Shown: positions 27,403 to 37,139 of the stretch, piece after piece
Numbering within the stretch: the first letter of the stretch is position 1
How the letters are laid out: each line of letters begins with the position of its first letter
From: Vibrio splendidus
Lineage (GTDB): Bacteria > Pseudomonadota > Gammaproteobacteria > Enterobacterales > Vibrionaceae
Reading direction: 5' to 3'
Length of the DNA: 64,000 nucleotides
NCBI RefSeq assembly: GCF_002873455.1
Contig: NZ_MCUN01000018.1
Coordinates: 1-64,000, forward strand
Translations under genes and position numbers: made by a program
Notes under the pieces: generated by a model
The model's database searches: none
Seen by the model: only the letters and a program-made list of their open reading frames with translations
What the model was told of the DNA's origin: nothing

Positions 27403-28184
27403 TGTTGATTGAAGTTAAAAACGTCACTAAGGCATTCAAAAACGATGACAGCTGGTTGTTTCCTAGTTACCAGAACGTACTCAATGGTGTCTCTATCACC
27501 GTTGATGAAGGCGAGTGTGTCGGTGTCGTCGGAGAGTCGGGCAGCGGTAAAAGTACGCTAGGGAAAGTGATCCTTGGCTTAGAAGCTGCTGACAGTGGTG
27601 AGGTTGTTCTGGGTGATGCGATCGTAAACTTACCAATGCATCAAGTGATGAGTGTGGTCTTCCAAGATTACAACACCTCAGTGAACCCAAGGTTGACGAT
27701 TCGAGAGATCATTAATGAGCCTTTGATTCACGAAAAGGTCGGTAAGTTAGAACGAGAAAGCCACTTAAAACTGTTGCTTGAAGAAGTGGGCTTAAATGCA
27801 GACATGCTTGACCGTTACCCACATCAACTCAGCGGTGGGCAATTACAACGAGTCTGTATTGCCAGAGCGATTGCGCCGAACCCTAAGTTTATATTGCTTG
27901 ATGAGGCGGTGAGCTCATTAGATGTGTCAGTTCAGGTACAAGTGCTCGATTTGTTGCAAAAGCTCAAACAAGAACGCCAGATCTCATATTTGTTTATCAC
28001 CCACGATATAGCGGTTGCGAGTTTTCTGTGTGACCGTTTAATGTTTTTTAAAGATGGCCAAATCGTCGAGCAAGTCGATGACATGCGAGACCTAAAAAAT
28101 GTACGTGACCCTTACACCCAAAGTTTGCTAGAGGCGGCGAGTTATCTAGAAATTCCGTTTGAAATTGAGTCTGAACAAGAATGA
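27402..28184 (+). CDS. nikE: Nickel-type ABC importer, ATPase NikE
   Basis: A 260-residue ATPase: Walker A GESGSGKST, Q-loop VFQDYNTSVNP, signature LSGGQLQRVCIARA, Walker B FILLDEAVSSLD and THDIAVASF. The oligopeptide/nickel ATPase C-terminal region DPYTQSLLEAA is present. Overlaps the MATE gene by 4 bases. Confidence 0.92.
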   Translation: MLIEVKNVTKAFKNDDSWLFPSYQNVLNGVSITVDEGECVGVVGESGSGKSTLGKVILGLEAADSGEVVLGDAIVNLPMHQVMSVVFQDYNTSVNPRLTIREIINEPLIHEKVGKLERESHLKLLLEEVGLNADMLDRYPHQLSGGQLQRVCIARAIAPNPKFILLDEAVSSLDVSVQVQVLDLLQKLKQERQISYLFITHDIAVASFLCDRLMFFKDGQIVEQVDDMRDLKNVRDPYTQSLLEAASYLEIPFEIESEQE

Positions 28185-29485
28185 AACTGACACACAAAGA
28201 CTATTCTAAAATCGCATTCCCATTTATCGTTTCTACTGTCACGCAGCCGTTATTGGGCGCAGTGGATACGGCTGTTATCGGCCAGCTCGGTGTGGCTGAG
28301 CTTATTGGTGGTGTGGCGATTGGTGCTGTGATCATGAATACCCTGTATTGGTTATTCGGTTTTTTCCGTGTTAGTACTACCGGACAAAGTGCGATTGCGC
28401 TTGGAAGAAACGATCTCGCAGAACAGGCAAGCAGTCTCATTCGCCCGTTGTTACTTGCGTTATGTATTGGTGTGGTTTTCATCTTGTCTCAGTCTTTGAT
28501 TTGGCAAGGGGCGGAATGGCTCATAGAACCAGAAGCTGCGGTGGGTGAAAACGCTAAAACATACTTCGACATTATGATTTATGGTGCGCCTTTTGTTCTT
28601 ATCAACTACACCATCATTGGGTGGTTGATGGGACAGACGAAGGCCAAAGCGACCTTGTTTACTCAAGTGGTAGGCAACGTACTGAACATCGTGCTTGATA
28701 TTGTGTTTGTGATGTATCTCGACATGGGTATTGTTGGTGTTGCCTTTGCAACGTTGATCGCGCAAGTGACTACGTTTGCCATTGGTCTTATTTTCGTATT
28801 TAAAACGTGTCAGTTCTCACTATGGGAACATGCATGTTCATTAAACATTTCACCGAAAGATCTTAAGGCTATCGTGTCTTCGAACATGGATTTGCTACTG
28901 CGCACGGTTTGTATCCTAGTGTTTTTTAACATGATGGCTCGCGTAGGATCTCAGTTGGGTTCGAATGTATTGGCGACCAATGCAATCTTGATGCAAGTGA
29001 CCTTTATCATTAGTTACATGTTTGATGGTATCGCTAATGCATCGAGTGTCTTTGCGGGTAAAGCCGTAGGGCAAAAAAATCCGACGTTGCTCGATAATGT
29101 GATTAAGTTAAACACGCAATGGACAACAGCGTTCGTTGTTGTCATGACATTACTGACTGTCATGTTTAAGCATCAAGTTGTTATGATTTTTACGACGTTG
29201 CCTGAGCTGATAGAGATCTACTTGTCAATGAGCCCTTGGTTGCTTGTATTCCCACTGGTAGCGGGATATGGCCTAACGTTTTATGGCATTTTTACTGGAA
29301 CAGCGACGACTCGTCCAGTAAGAGACTCAAGCTTTATTACACTGATAGTATTTTTAATCGTCCAATTTTTTGCAGTACAACATTGGGGCAATCATGGCCT
29401 GTGGTTTGCTTTTACTTTGTTTTATGTAGGGCGATTTATATTCCTGATCCCATTCATTGGACAAGTAAAACGAAAATGCCTGTAA
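28181..29485 (+). CDS. MATE-family exporter (DinF-like), last gene of the nik operon
   Basis: A 434-residue protein with twelve membrane helices. The DinF-type MATE pattern is clear: FIVSTVTQPLLGAVDTAVIGQLG, LYWLFGFFRVSTTGQSAIALG, INYTIIGWLMGQTKAKATLF and the second-half repeat MDLLLRTVCILVFFNMMARVGSQLG. MATE carriers expel cationic drugs or metabolites using Na+ or H+. The 4-base overlap with nikE ties its expression to metal import and invites the idea that it exports a chelator or a surplus product; that link is inference. Confidence 0.92.
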   Translation: MKLTHKDYSKIAFPFIVSTVTQPLLGAVDTAVIGQLGVAELIGGVAIGAVIMNTLYWLFGFFRVSTTGQSAIALGRNDLAEQASSLIRPLLLALCIGVVFILSQSLIWQGAEWLIEPEAAVGENAKTYFDIMIYGAPFVLINYTIIGWLMGQTKAKATLFTQVVGNVLNIVLDIVFVMYLDMGIVGVAFATLIAQVTTFAIGLIFVFKTCQFSLWEHACSLNISPKDLKAIVSSNMDLLLRTVCILVFFNMMARVGSQLGSNVLATNAILMQVTFIISYMFDGIANASSVFAGKAVGQKNPTLLDNVIKLNTQWTTAFVVVMTLLTVMFKHQVVMIFTTLPELIEIYLSMSPWLLVFPLVAGYGLTFYGIFTGTATTRPVRDSSFITLIVFLIVQFFAVQHWGNHGLWFAFTLFYVGRFIFLIPFIGQVKRKCL

Positions 29486-29521
29486 TGCACGTGTTTTAGA
29501 TGATCCACGAGAATATCCTTT

Positions 29522-29553
29522 TGAAGTCAGCGGTGTCCTGCTGACTTTTTTAT
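29522..29553 (+). terminator. Terminator of the nik-MATE operon
   Basis: GAAGTCAGC and GCTGACTT form the stem around 8 bases, followed by TTTTTTATT. Confidence 0.85.
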
Positions 29554-29643
29554 TGAGTGCGTAATCAAAGAATGACATCCTAACAAGCTGTTAGGTTTTG
29601 CAAATGCGTCATGTGACCTTTGTAAACTAGATAAGGAATCAAG

Positions 29644-30003
29644 GTGTTCAGATATATTCAGCGACGAAGAATCAAAAAAGTAATCAAGCTACTATCTTCA
29701 ATAATGGTCAAGAACTATGGAAGTCGTGACTTTTTCTCGATTGGACAAGTAGAAACGAGTTCTCGCGAACTGAGTAAGCGCCAACAACAGATTGCCTTAG
29801 CCTTGTTTGCGGATCCACAAGACCTTGCCGTTGAATTGGCTCCAACGATTCATTTGCTACGTAATGATGTATCTAATGACTTCTTTGGTGGCGACAATTA
29901 CACAGCCCGTGATGTACTTAGTCTATTAGGTGGCGGCGGCTGGAAAGGCGGCAGTATGGACGATAATTTGTCCCACCATTTTGGTATGCACAGCCGTTAT
30001 TAA
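29644..30003 (+). CDS. Small hypothetical protein, DUF6559-like
   Basis: A 119-residue protein from GTG at 29644 (AAGGAATC lies upstream). It begins with a basic segment RYIQRRRIKKVIKLLSSIM, has a central helix region and ends in a glycine-rich stretch LLGGGGWKGGSMDDN. The basic start and the FFGG motif resemble small Vibrio proteins grouped as DUF6559. Function is unknown. It has its own terminator downstream. Confidence 0.65.
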   Translation: MFRYIQRRRIKKVIKLLSSIMVKNYGSRDFFSIGQVETSSRELSKRQQQIALALFADPQDLAVELAPTIHLLRNDVSNDFFGGDNYTARDVLSLLGGGGWKGGSMDDNLSHHFGMHSRY

Positions 30004-30063
30004 CTCTCTTCCAATTACTCAATTTGTGTGCACCTCGTGCCGTACATTTAGTGTCTGTCCCCC

Positions 30064-30093
30064 AAGCGACTTAATCATAAAGTCGCTTTTTTA
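30064..30093 (+). terminator. Terminator after the DUF6559-like gene
   Basis: AAGCGACT and AGTCGCTT form a stem followed by TTTTATT. Confidence 0.85.
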
Positions 30094-30114
30094 TTCACTT
30101 TGAATAATGTTCCC

Positions 30115-30336
30115 TCAATCAACATAGAATACTGAAATGTCATAATTCGAAGCAACATCATCTATCGACAACGCTTTTGTTTGAGTTGTGTGATTCTGAT
30201 TCCTATCAATATAAAACCCGCTGTCATTGATAAAATTGACGTATATATTTTCGTTGTTCTTTAAGTCAGAAACTATAAGCCCTTGAAGTGCAATTTTGAT
30301 TGGTAAGCGACCAATTGATGTTGTGTGTAGGGTCAA
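30115..30336 (-). CDS. Doubtful open frame in the LPMO leader
   Basis: A 73-codon frame from TTG with no ribosome site, lying antisense in the 350-base leader of the polysaccharide monooxygenase gene. The translation (for example NENIYVNFINDSGFYIDRNQ and DDVASNYDISVFYVD) looks more protein-like than most shadows, so it may be a remnant. I would not treat it as a gene without homologues. Apart from it and the terminator at 30064-30093 the gap 30004-30354 holds nothing I can name. Confidence 0.2.
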   Translation of the reverse strand: MTLHTTSIGRLPIKIALQGLIVSDLKNNENIYVNFINDSGFYIDRNQNHTTQTKALSIDDVASNYDISVFYVD

Positions 30337-30354
30337 ATAATAGAGAGTGGGAAA

Positions 30355-31869
30355 GTGACAACAATAAACAATAATATTCTAAAAATAGCAGTGGGTATGG
30401 CTATGCTATCGAGTGTGCCGTCAGTGGTAAACGCTCATGGCTGGTCTGAATTTCCAAGTGCACGTCAGAACACATGTTACGAGCAAGGCGGAGTTTGGTC
30501 AGGTACACCACCAAATGCTGCATGTGCGCAAGCAAAAGATATTTCAGGGTCATATCCGTTCGTTCAACGTAATGAATATGCGAAAAATATCCAAGATTTC
30601 AACAACATCAATGCTGTAAAGGCTGCGATTCCAGACGGCACTTTGTGTTATGCCAATGACTCGCAAAAACGTGGTATGGGCGCTCCTCATACTGGTTGGA
30701 CTCGCACCGAGCTGAACACAGGTACATTCGAATATGTATTCAACGCGACTGCGCCACACAACCCGTCATTTTGGGAGTTCTATCTTACAAAACCAAATGC
30801 AGACCTGAGTAAAGGCCTGGCGTGGGGTGATTTAGATCTTATTCAAGAAGTTGGGAATGTTCCTGTAAGCGGCGGCAAATACCGTATCAACGTGACAATT
30901 CCTTCAGATCGTTCTGGCGATGCAATCTTATATGTACGTTGGCAGCGTGATGATTCAGCGGGTGAAGGCTTCTACAACTGTTCAGACATCACTATCGCGG
31001 GTGGTACAACACCTCCGCCAGAGCCGGGCCCTGAGCCTGATCTCGTACGTGGCGACCTATTTGTTTCAGAAGGTTTTGGTACTCCAGAAATTGGTGACAC
31101 CGTTAAGTACGACATCATCAACAAGTATGGTGAAGTAGCGCGTAGCTTCGACATCGTCATCGACGCTTCAAACGTTAATGATTGGGCTCGTTTGTTGGCT
31201 TCAGAAATTAATGGCTGGCACGAAGAGTTTAAGGATGGCGCGATCTTCATTGGTGACTGGCATGCTGAAATGCAGCACTACATGTATTTCCAAAACGATC
31301 CTTCACGTAACTTCTTCAACTCAAAGGATAGCCGTGCTTCTGGTCAGCTAACGCTGATTGACGGTGGCGACGGTGGTGTTGAACCACTGAAAGGCGACAT
31401 CTACGAGCTAGTGAAGAGTGACAACGTAGTGAATGCTGGCGACAAAGTTGTGATTGCAACAAGCGAAGCGGCGACATTAACTCAAACTCAAGGTTCTGCA
31501 GTCAGCATTCAAAACAACGGCACGGCTTCAATTGTAGTAGATACGACTGGTATTTTGGCTAATGAAACCTTGTCGTTCATGGCTAGCTCAATTGAAAGCG
31601 AAAGTGTTGAAACCTTCACGTTTGAAGTGATTGCTGATGACGGTGGTGTAACACCAGACCCAGATCCAACGCCGGATCCTGATCCGACTCCTGACCCAGA
31701 CCCTACACCAGAGCCAGGCTCATGGGATTCATCAGCAACTTACCTAGGCGGTGAAGTCGTGACTTACTCGAACCAGTCGTGGAAAGCGCAATGGTGGGTT
31801 CAGGGTGGTGAAAACCCTAAAGCGGCCTACGAAAATGATCAGTGGGGCGTGTGGCGTCCAGCTAACTAG
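30355..31869 (+). CDS. Secreted AA10 lytic polysaccharide monooxygenase with C-terminal CBM5/12
   Basis: From GTG at 30355 the 504-residue protein has a signal peptide ending VVNA (27), so the mature chain starts HGWSEFP with His28 as the N-terminal copper ligand; H112 in GAPHTGW is the second. Residues 28-220 are the AA10 catalytic domain that oxidatively cleaves chitin (or cellulose). Pro-rich linkers (PPPEPGPEP, and repeats of DPDPTP at about 440-455) flank middle domains of about 120 and 80 residues. The last 49 residues (SWDSSATYLGGEVVTYSNQS onward, with aromatic W residues) are a chitin-binding CBM5/12. It differs from GbpA in module order. It probably leaves the cell by type II secretion. 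Confidence 0.93.
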   Translation: MTTINNNILKIAVGMAMLSSVPSVVNAHGWSEFPSARQNTCYEQGGVWSGTPPNAACAQAKDISGSYPFVQRNEYAKNIQDFNNINAVKAAIPDGTLCYANDSQKRGMGAPHTGWTRTELNTGTFEYVFNATAPHNPSFWEFYLTKPNADLSKGLAWGDLDLIQEVGNVPVSGGKYRINVTIPSDRSGDAILYVRWQRDDSAGEGFYNCSDITIAGGTTPPPEPGPEPDLVRGDLFVSEGFGTPEIGDTVKYDIINKYGEVARSFDIVIDASNVNDWARLLASEINGWHEEFKDGAIFIGDWHAEMQHYMYFQNDPSRNFFNSKDSRASGQLTLIDGGDGGVEPLKGDIYELVKSDNVVNAGDKVVIATSEAATLTQTQGSAVSIQNNGTASIVVDTTGILANETLSFMASSIESESVETFTFEVIADDGGVTPDPDPTPDPDPTPDPDPTPEPGSWDSSATYLGGEVVTYSNQSWKAQWWVQGGENPKAAYENDQWGVWRPAN

Positions 31870-31932
31870 TCTTAACTCTCGTTAGCTAACTTACTTAATG
31901 GCTAGCCAGTTAGCTCGCTTTAAGACAATAAC

Positions 31933-31972
31933 TAAGGCACCCCGCTCGATTGACGAGTGTGGTGTCTTTTTT
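31933..31972 (+). terminator. Terminator of the LPMO gene
   Basis: AAGGCACC with GGTGTCTT and an inner CTCG/CGAG stem form a long hairpin followed by TTTTTTG. Confidence 0.8.
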
Positions 31973-32157
31973 GTTGGATAGACTTGAGAAACAAAGAGGA
32001 GCCAACATCAGAATCTGATAAGAAGACACAGACTAATGAACAGAATAGGTTTGTTTTTTCTTGGTTTTATCCTTTCATATAGTAAGAGAGCGTCACAAAA
32101 GTCAGCAGTTTGATAAGCAATAATGAGTCAGCACGTTCATTCAATGTAGAGGAATTT

Positions 32158-32697
32158 ATGCAACTAACCAGCAAGCAAGTTGGCGTCTTTAAGGGGATGG
32201 CGTTGGCCATGTTCACCGCCATTCTCGTAATATTGGCTGCCATCATCTTAGACCCGTTCAATTACGCCCAAGTCAGTTTATTAGAGGGTAGGGCGACTGT
32301 TTTAGGACTGTCCTTGATACTGCCAACAATGATGTTGATCGTATCTATTGGGCGCTTGGCTAAGTTCAGATTCTTCAGTCAAGACGATATTGATGGCAGT
32401 GGGTTAACGTCTGGAACTCGGCAAGCCATCATTTTGCAAAGCATGCTTCAAAATACCTTAGAGCAATTGGTTATCGCATTCGGTGTGTATACGGCGTGGT
32501 GTTTGTTGATGCCTTCCTCTTGGTTATCTGCGGTCCCTGCTTGTTCAGTGTTATTTTTTATCGGTCGTATCTTCTTTTTCAAAGGCTACAGTCATGGTGC
32601 ACCGGCAAGGGCTTTTGGTTTTGCGACAACCTTCTATTCAACGGCAGTGATGTTCTTGGTATTAGTGATCACCCAATTAGCCTTCGCCTTGAGTTAG
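32158..32697 (+). CDS. MAPEG-family membrane protein
   Basis: I start at ATG 32158, which has GAGGAA 6 bases upstream, giving 179 residues; an upstream TTG frame is less likely. It has four membrane helices with the MAPEG pattern: GRATVLGLSLILPTMMLI, RQAIILQSMLQNTLEQLVIAFGVY and FFIGRIFFFKGYSHGAPARAFG. MAPEG proteins include glutathione-dependent detoxifying enzymes; the bacterial members are mostly uncharacterised. It is a single gene. Confidence 0.85.
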   Translation: MQLTSKQVGVFKGMALAMFTAILVILAAIILDPFNYAQVSLLEGRATVLGLSLILPTMMLIVSIGRLAKFRFFSQDDIDGSGLTSGTRQAIILQSMLQNTLEQLVIAFGVYTAWCLLMPSSWLSAVPACSVLFFIGRIFFFKGYSHGAPARAFGFATTFYSTAVMFLVLVITQLAFALS

Positions 32698-32820
32698 TTA
32701 GACGCGTTGCAAAAGTGCTATCGACGTTTGAACCAAGACAAATGAATTTCGATTAGGGCTGAGTGTTGGTTTACCTGTAACATGATGTGCTTGTTATCTT
32801 CGAACACGAAAGACTTTTTG

Positions 32821-34251
32821 ATGAAAAAATCCCAGATACTCGCCAATACAATTAAGAATCAGATAGAGCAAAACATCTGGTTGAGTGGTGAGAAGATCCC
32901 ATCAATTAGAGATGCGTGTAAGCGCTATAAACTCAGTATCGAGACGGTACTGCAAGCCTATCAGCAGCTTGAAGATCAAGGCTATGTGCGCTCAAAGCCC
33001 AAGTCTGGCTATTTCGTGTTACCACGTAGAAATATGTTCACCTCAGAACTTGCACAGCAAAAAGCCATCAAGCCGTATCCCGTTAAAATCAGTGATTTGC
33101 TTTACGATGTGCTTCAGCGTGCCAAAGACCCTAGCATCATTCCACTTAGCTCGGCATTCCCAGATCCTGCTTTGTTTCCCCATCAAGCATTGTCACGCAG
33201 TTTAGCTAATGCCAGCCGCCAAATGCCCGACAACAGCATGCTCACTAATTTACCTCCAGGCAGTGAAACACTTCGTAGACAAATTGCCCAACGTTATCAA
33301 GTTCAAGGCTTGAACGTACTGCCTGACGATATTGTGATTACTTCTGGAGCGATGGAGGCACTTAACTTATGCCTGCAATCTTGTACAGAGCCGGGTGATT
33401 TAGTCGCGATAGAGTACCCTGCGTTTTACGGTGTGTTACAGACCATTGAAAGGCTTAACCTTACCGCTGTGGAGATCCCGACCGATCCTGAAACAGGCAT
33501 CGATTTAGAAGTGTTGGAGTCGGTGTTCGCTTCAATGGACATCAAAGCGTGCTGGTTTATGACAGAATCGCAAAACCCGGTTGGTTATTCGATGAGTGAT
33601 AGCAACAAGCAGCGACTGGCCGAGTTGGTGAATCAACATCAGGTCCCGATGGTTGAAGACGATGTGTATCGAGAGCTTCATGTCGGCAATCAAACTTCTT
33701 TGCCTGCTAAGGCCTACGACACTGGTGAACAAATCATGTTATGTGGTTCGTTTTCCAAATCGCTATCACCGGGTTTCAGAATCGGTTGGGTAGTGGCAGG
33801 TAAACAAGCACTTAAGATTCAGAGATTGCAGCATCTATCTACGTTATCGAGCAGTATTCCTATTCAGTTGGGTTTGTCTCATTACCTGACATTTTATAGC
33901 TATGACAACCATCTAAAAAAGCTTCGTAAGCTTTTGAATGAACGGAAGAAGGCGCATATAGGGCTGTTAGAAACAAGTTTACCATCGAGTGCTCTAATAC
34001 ATAAGAATCAAGGTGGTTACTTCATTTGGATAGAACTGCCTCATTCTGTTTGTGTTGAAAAGCTATATGAGCTAGCCCTTGAACAAAACATCTCTGTCGC
34101 TCCGGGAATCATATTCAGCAGTGACAAAAAGTTCTCCCATCACATTCGTCTCAATTGTTCGTACGTTTGTGACGACAAAATAACAGAAGCCATTCAAACA
34201 CTAAGCGGCTTGATTCATACAATGGAATTACAAGCCAACGGGTGCAGCTAA
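32821..34251 (+). CDS. MocR-type regulator (GntR helix-turn-helix fused to aminotransferase fold)
   Basis: From ATG 32821 (476 aa; an ATG 13 codons earlier is less likely) the protein has a GntR winged helix (SGEKIPSIRDACKRYKLSIETVLQAYQQLEDQGY) at about 20-60, a linker, and a PLP-binding fold type I domain from about 100. Key parts are SGAMEALNL, EYPAFYGV, FMTESQNPVGYSMS and CGSFSKSLSPGFRIGWV with the PLP lysine. MocR proteins sense PLP or amino acids and usually act on a neighbouring gene through direct repeats. Paired repeats lie directly downstream, in front of cydA. Confidence 0.92.
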   Translation: MKKSQILANTIKNQIEQNIWLSGEKIPSIRDACKRYKLSIETVLQAYQQLEDQGYVRSKPKSGYFVLPRRNMFTSELAQQKAIKPYPVKISDLLYDVLQRAKDPSIIPLSSAFPDPALFPHQALSRSLANASRQMPDNSMLTNLPPGSETLRRQIAQRYQVQGLNVLPDDIVITSGAMEALNLCLQSCTEPGDLVAIEYPAFYGVLQTIERLNLTAVEIPTDPETGIDLEVLESVFASMDIKACWFMTESQNPVGYSMSDSNKQRLAELVNQHQVPMVEDDVYRELHVGNQTSLPAKAYDTGEQIMLCGSFSKSLSPGFRIGWVVAGKQALKIQRLQHLSTLSSSIPIQLGLSHYLTFYSYDNHLKKLRKLLNERKKAHIGLLETSLPSSALIHKNQGGYFIWIELPHSVCVEKLYELALEQNISVAPGIIFSSDKKFSHHIRLNCSYVCDDKITEAIQTLSGLIHTMELQANGCS

Positions 34252-34280
34252 GCGCCCATAGGTCGTTCGTCTAATAATTT

Positions 34281-34314
34281 AATCTGTTCTGTTTTTTAAC
34301 AATCAATCTGTTCT
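34281..34314. promoter_or_regulatory. Direct repeats in front of cydA, candidate MocR site
   Basis: AATCTGTTCT occurs at 34281-34290 and again at 34305-34314, 24 bases apart, that is a little more than two helical turns. MocR regulators bind such direct repeats. The assignment to the upstream MocR gene rests on position. Confidence 0.4.
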
Positions 34315-34393
34315 AGTTTGGTTCGCGAGAACTGTGCTGAAATACGCTCCAATTCTTAATATGAAAGCCATCATTATGATGTTTGGAGCTTAA

Positions 34394-35980
34394 ATGTTTG
34401 ATGTAGTTGAATTGTCGCGTTTACAGTTTGCGCTAACCGCTATGTTCCACTTTCTTTTCGTCCCTCTGACTATCGGTATGTCGTGCTTACTGGCGATCAT
34501 GGAGTCGATCTATGTACTCACCGGTAAACAAATTTATCAGGACATGACTCGCTTCTGGGGCAAACTGTTCGGTATTAACTTTGCGTTGGGTGTGACGACG
34601 GGTTTAACCATGGAATTCCAGTTTGGCACCAACTGGTCTTACTATTCTCACTATGTCGGCGACATCTTTGGCGCCCCTTTAGCCATCGAAGCGCTTGTCG
34701 CTTTCTTCTTAGAATCCACCTTTGTCGGCTTATTCTTTTTCGGCTGGGAAAGGCTATCGAAACGTCAACACCTTATGGTGACTTGGCTAGTGGCTCTGGG
34801 CTCAAGTTTTTCTGCACTATGGATTCTGGTTGCCAACGGTTGGATGCAAAACCCGATTGGATCAGAGTTCAATTATCAAACCATGCGTATGGAAATGACC
34901 AGCTTTGCCGAAGTGGTGCTCAACCCTGTCGCACAAGTTAAATTTCTTCATACAGTGGCCTCAGCGTATACCTGTGGCTCAATGTTTATCCTTGGTGTGA
35001 GCTCTTACTATTTGCTTAAAGGTCGTGACGTTGCTTTTGCAAAACGTTCGTTTGCTGTCGCAGCGTCGTTCGGCATTGCTTCTATCATATCGGTGATCGT
35101 ATTAGGTGATGAGTCGGGCTATGAACTGGGTGACGTTCAAAAAGTGAAACTCGCGGCAATTGAAGCTGAATGGCACACAGAACCCGCACCCGCGGCGTTT
35201 ACCTTGTTTGGATTACCAAACCAAGAAGAAGGCAAAACCGACTTCGCGGTAAAAATCCCTTATGTGATGGGAATTATTGCAACGCGATCTTTGGATGAGC
35301 AAGTTACCGGCTTACATGACTTACGCGACCAACACCTTGTCCGCATTCGTAACGGAATCATCGCTTATGAATTGTTGGAGCGTTTACGAGCAGGCGATAC
35401 CTCTTATGAGGCAGAACAGGCCTTTGACCAAACTAAGCACGATCTTGGCTATGGCTTATTACTTAAGCGTTACACCGATACTGTAACCGATGCGACCGAG
35501 CAGCAAATCCAACAAGCGGCTGATGATTCAATTCCAACAGTGTGGCCGCTGTTTTGGTCATTCAGGATTATGGTGGCTTGTGGCTTTATTATGTTGTTTG
35601 TCTTTGGCGCGGCCTTCTTACAAACCTATCGTAAAAACATCACTCAAAAGCCTTGGCTATTAAAAGCTGCGCTATGGTCAGTTCCATTGCCTTGGGTTGC
35701 GATTGAAGCTGGTTGGTTTGTTGCGGAGTATGGCCGTCAGCCGTGGGCAGTCGGTGAAATTCTTCCTGTTGCAGTTGCGGCATCTTCGCAAACCGTTGAA
35801 AACTTGCTTACGTCTCTTGCTCTCATTATCAGCCTATATACCGTATTCATCATTGTTGAAACTTATTTGATGATTACCGTTGTTAAAAAAGGCCCGAGCA
35901 GCTTAAAAACAGGTCGCTATCACTATGAACAAAATACAACATCACTTAAAGCCAAATTGGCACAACAAGTTCAACAATAA
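34394..35980 (+). CDS. cydA: Cytochrome bd ubiquinol oxidase subunit I
   Basis: The 528-residue subunit is close to E. coli CydA with the long Q-loop. Haem ligands are His19 (AMFHFLF) and His186-equivalent (VKFLHTVAS); the glutamates of the proton path lie in [10 protein letters not shown], and [12 protein letters not shown] and [13 protein letters not shown] mark the C-terminal part. It oxidises ubiquinol and reduces oxygen with high affinity in the inner membrane. First gene of cydABX. Confidence 0.97.
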   Translation: MFDVVELSRLQFALTAMFHFLFVPLTIGMSCLLAIMESIYVLTGKQIYQDMTRFWGKLFGINFALGVTTGLTMEFQFGTNWSYYSHYVGDIFGAPLAIEALVAFFLESTFVGLFFFGWERLSKRQHLMVTWLVALGSSFSALWILVANGWMQNPIGSEFNYQTMRMEMTSFAEVVLNPVAQVKFLHTVASAYTCGSMFILGVSSYYLLKGRDVAFAKRSFAVAASFGIASIISVIVLGDESGYELGDVQKVKLAAIEAEWHTEPAPAAFTLFGLPNQEEGKTDFAVKIPYVMGIIATRSLDEQVTGLHDLRDQHLVRIRNGIIAYELLERLRAGDTSYEAEQAFDQTKHDLGYGLLLKRYTDTVTDATEQQIQQAADDSIPTVWPLFWSFRIMVACGFIMLFVFGAAFLQTYRKNITQKPWLLKAALWSVPLPWVAIEAGWFVAEYGRQPWAVGEILPVAVAASSQTVENLLTSLALIISLYTVFIIVETYLMITVVKKGPSSLKTGRYHYEQNTTSLKAKLAQQVQQ

Positions 35981-35992
35981 GGTGACTGACTC

Positions 35993-37129
35993 ATGTTCGA
36001 ATATGACACATTACGTTTAATTTGGTGGGTTCTGATTGGCGTGCTGCTGATTGGTTTTATGATCACTGATGGTTTTGATATGGGAGTGGGGGCGTTGTTA
36101 CCGTTTATGGGTAAAACGAACGCTGAAAGACGAGTGATGATTAACTCCATCGCGCCCCATTGGGATGGTAATCAAGTTTGGTTAATTACCGCAGGTGGTG
36201 CATTGTTTGCGGCTTGGCCTCTGGTTTATGCGACATCGTTTTCAAGCCTTTATGTGGCGATGTATTTGGTGCTTATTTCATTGTGGCTGCGTCCTTTGGC
36301 GCTTGAGTATCGAGCAAAGATCGACAGCGATCAATGGCGACAAGTATGTGACTTCGCAATCTCGTTCTCAGGCTTTTTTCCACCTATTTTATTTGGGGTG
36401 GCGTTTGGCAACTTGATGCAAGGCTTACCTTTTACGCTCAATAGTTTATTGATGGTTGATTACCATGGGTCGTTTATCGATTTGATTAACCCATTTGCGC
36501 TTTTGTGTGGCCTGGTTGGGTTATTGATGGCGCTGTTACAAGGCAGTGCGTGGCTGATGATGAAAACCACAGATGCGCTTTATGCAAAAGCAAGAGTGGT
36601 TACGCAAGTGAGTGCGGTATTTGCAGCTAGCCTGATGGTTATTGGCGGTTTAGCGATAAGCCAAATTGATGGATATCTGATTGTCAGTGAGTTGAACCAT
36701 AGCGCAGTTTCAAATCCGTTAAACAAACAAGCGGTAGCAGAAACAGGTGCTTGGTTAACGAACTTCGATATTTATCCTTGGATGTGGTTGGCACCAATTG
36801 GTAGTGTGCTTATTCCGCTATTAGCTTTGATCAGCTCAATGTTGAAATGGGATGCGATTGTTTTTATTAGTTCAAGCCTAACTAACGCTTGCATCCTCTT
36901 AACGGCTGGTTTCACGATGTTTCCGTTCATTATTCCATCCAGAATTAACCCAAGCCACAGCTTAACCCTATGGGATTCAACATCAAGCGAACTGACCTTG
37001 AACATCATGACCAGCGTGGCGTTTGTGATGGTGCCTATCATTCTTTGTTATACCGCGTTCAGCTACCGAACCATGTTTGGACGACTCGATAGCGAGTATG
37101 TCGAACGCAATGGCCATTCACTGTATTAA
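35993..37129 (+). CDS. cydB: Cytochrome bd ubiquinol oxidase subunit II
   Basis: The 378-residue subunit has the opening RLIWWVLIGVLLIGFMITDGFDMGVG and NSIAPHWDGNQVWLITAGGALFAAWP typical of CydB, nine membrane helices and the C-terminal MFPFIIPS. It lies 12 bases after cydA. Confidence 0.97.
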   Translation: MFEYDTLRLIWWVLIGVLLIGFMITDGFDMGVGALLPFMGKTNAERRVMINSIAPHWDGNQVWLITAGGALFAAWPLVYATSFSSLYVAMYLVLISLWLRPLALEYRAKIDSDQWRQVCDFAISFSGFFPPILFGVAFGNLMQGLPFTLNSLLMVDYHGSFIDLINPFALLCGLVGLLMALLQGSAWLMMKTTDALYAKARVVTQVSAVFAASLMVIGGLAISQIDGYLIVSELNHSAVSNPLNKQAVAETGAWLTNFDIYPWMWLAPIGSVLIPLLALISSMLKWDAIVFISSSLTNACILLTAGFTMFPFIIPSRINPSHSLTLWDSTSSELTLNIMTSVAFVMVPIILCYTAFSYRTMFGRLDSEYVERNGHSLY

Positions 37130-37139
37130 GGAGTTTCTC

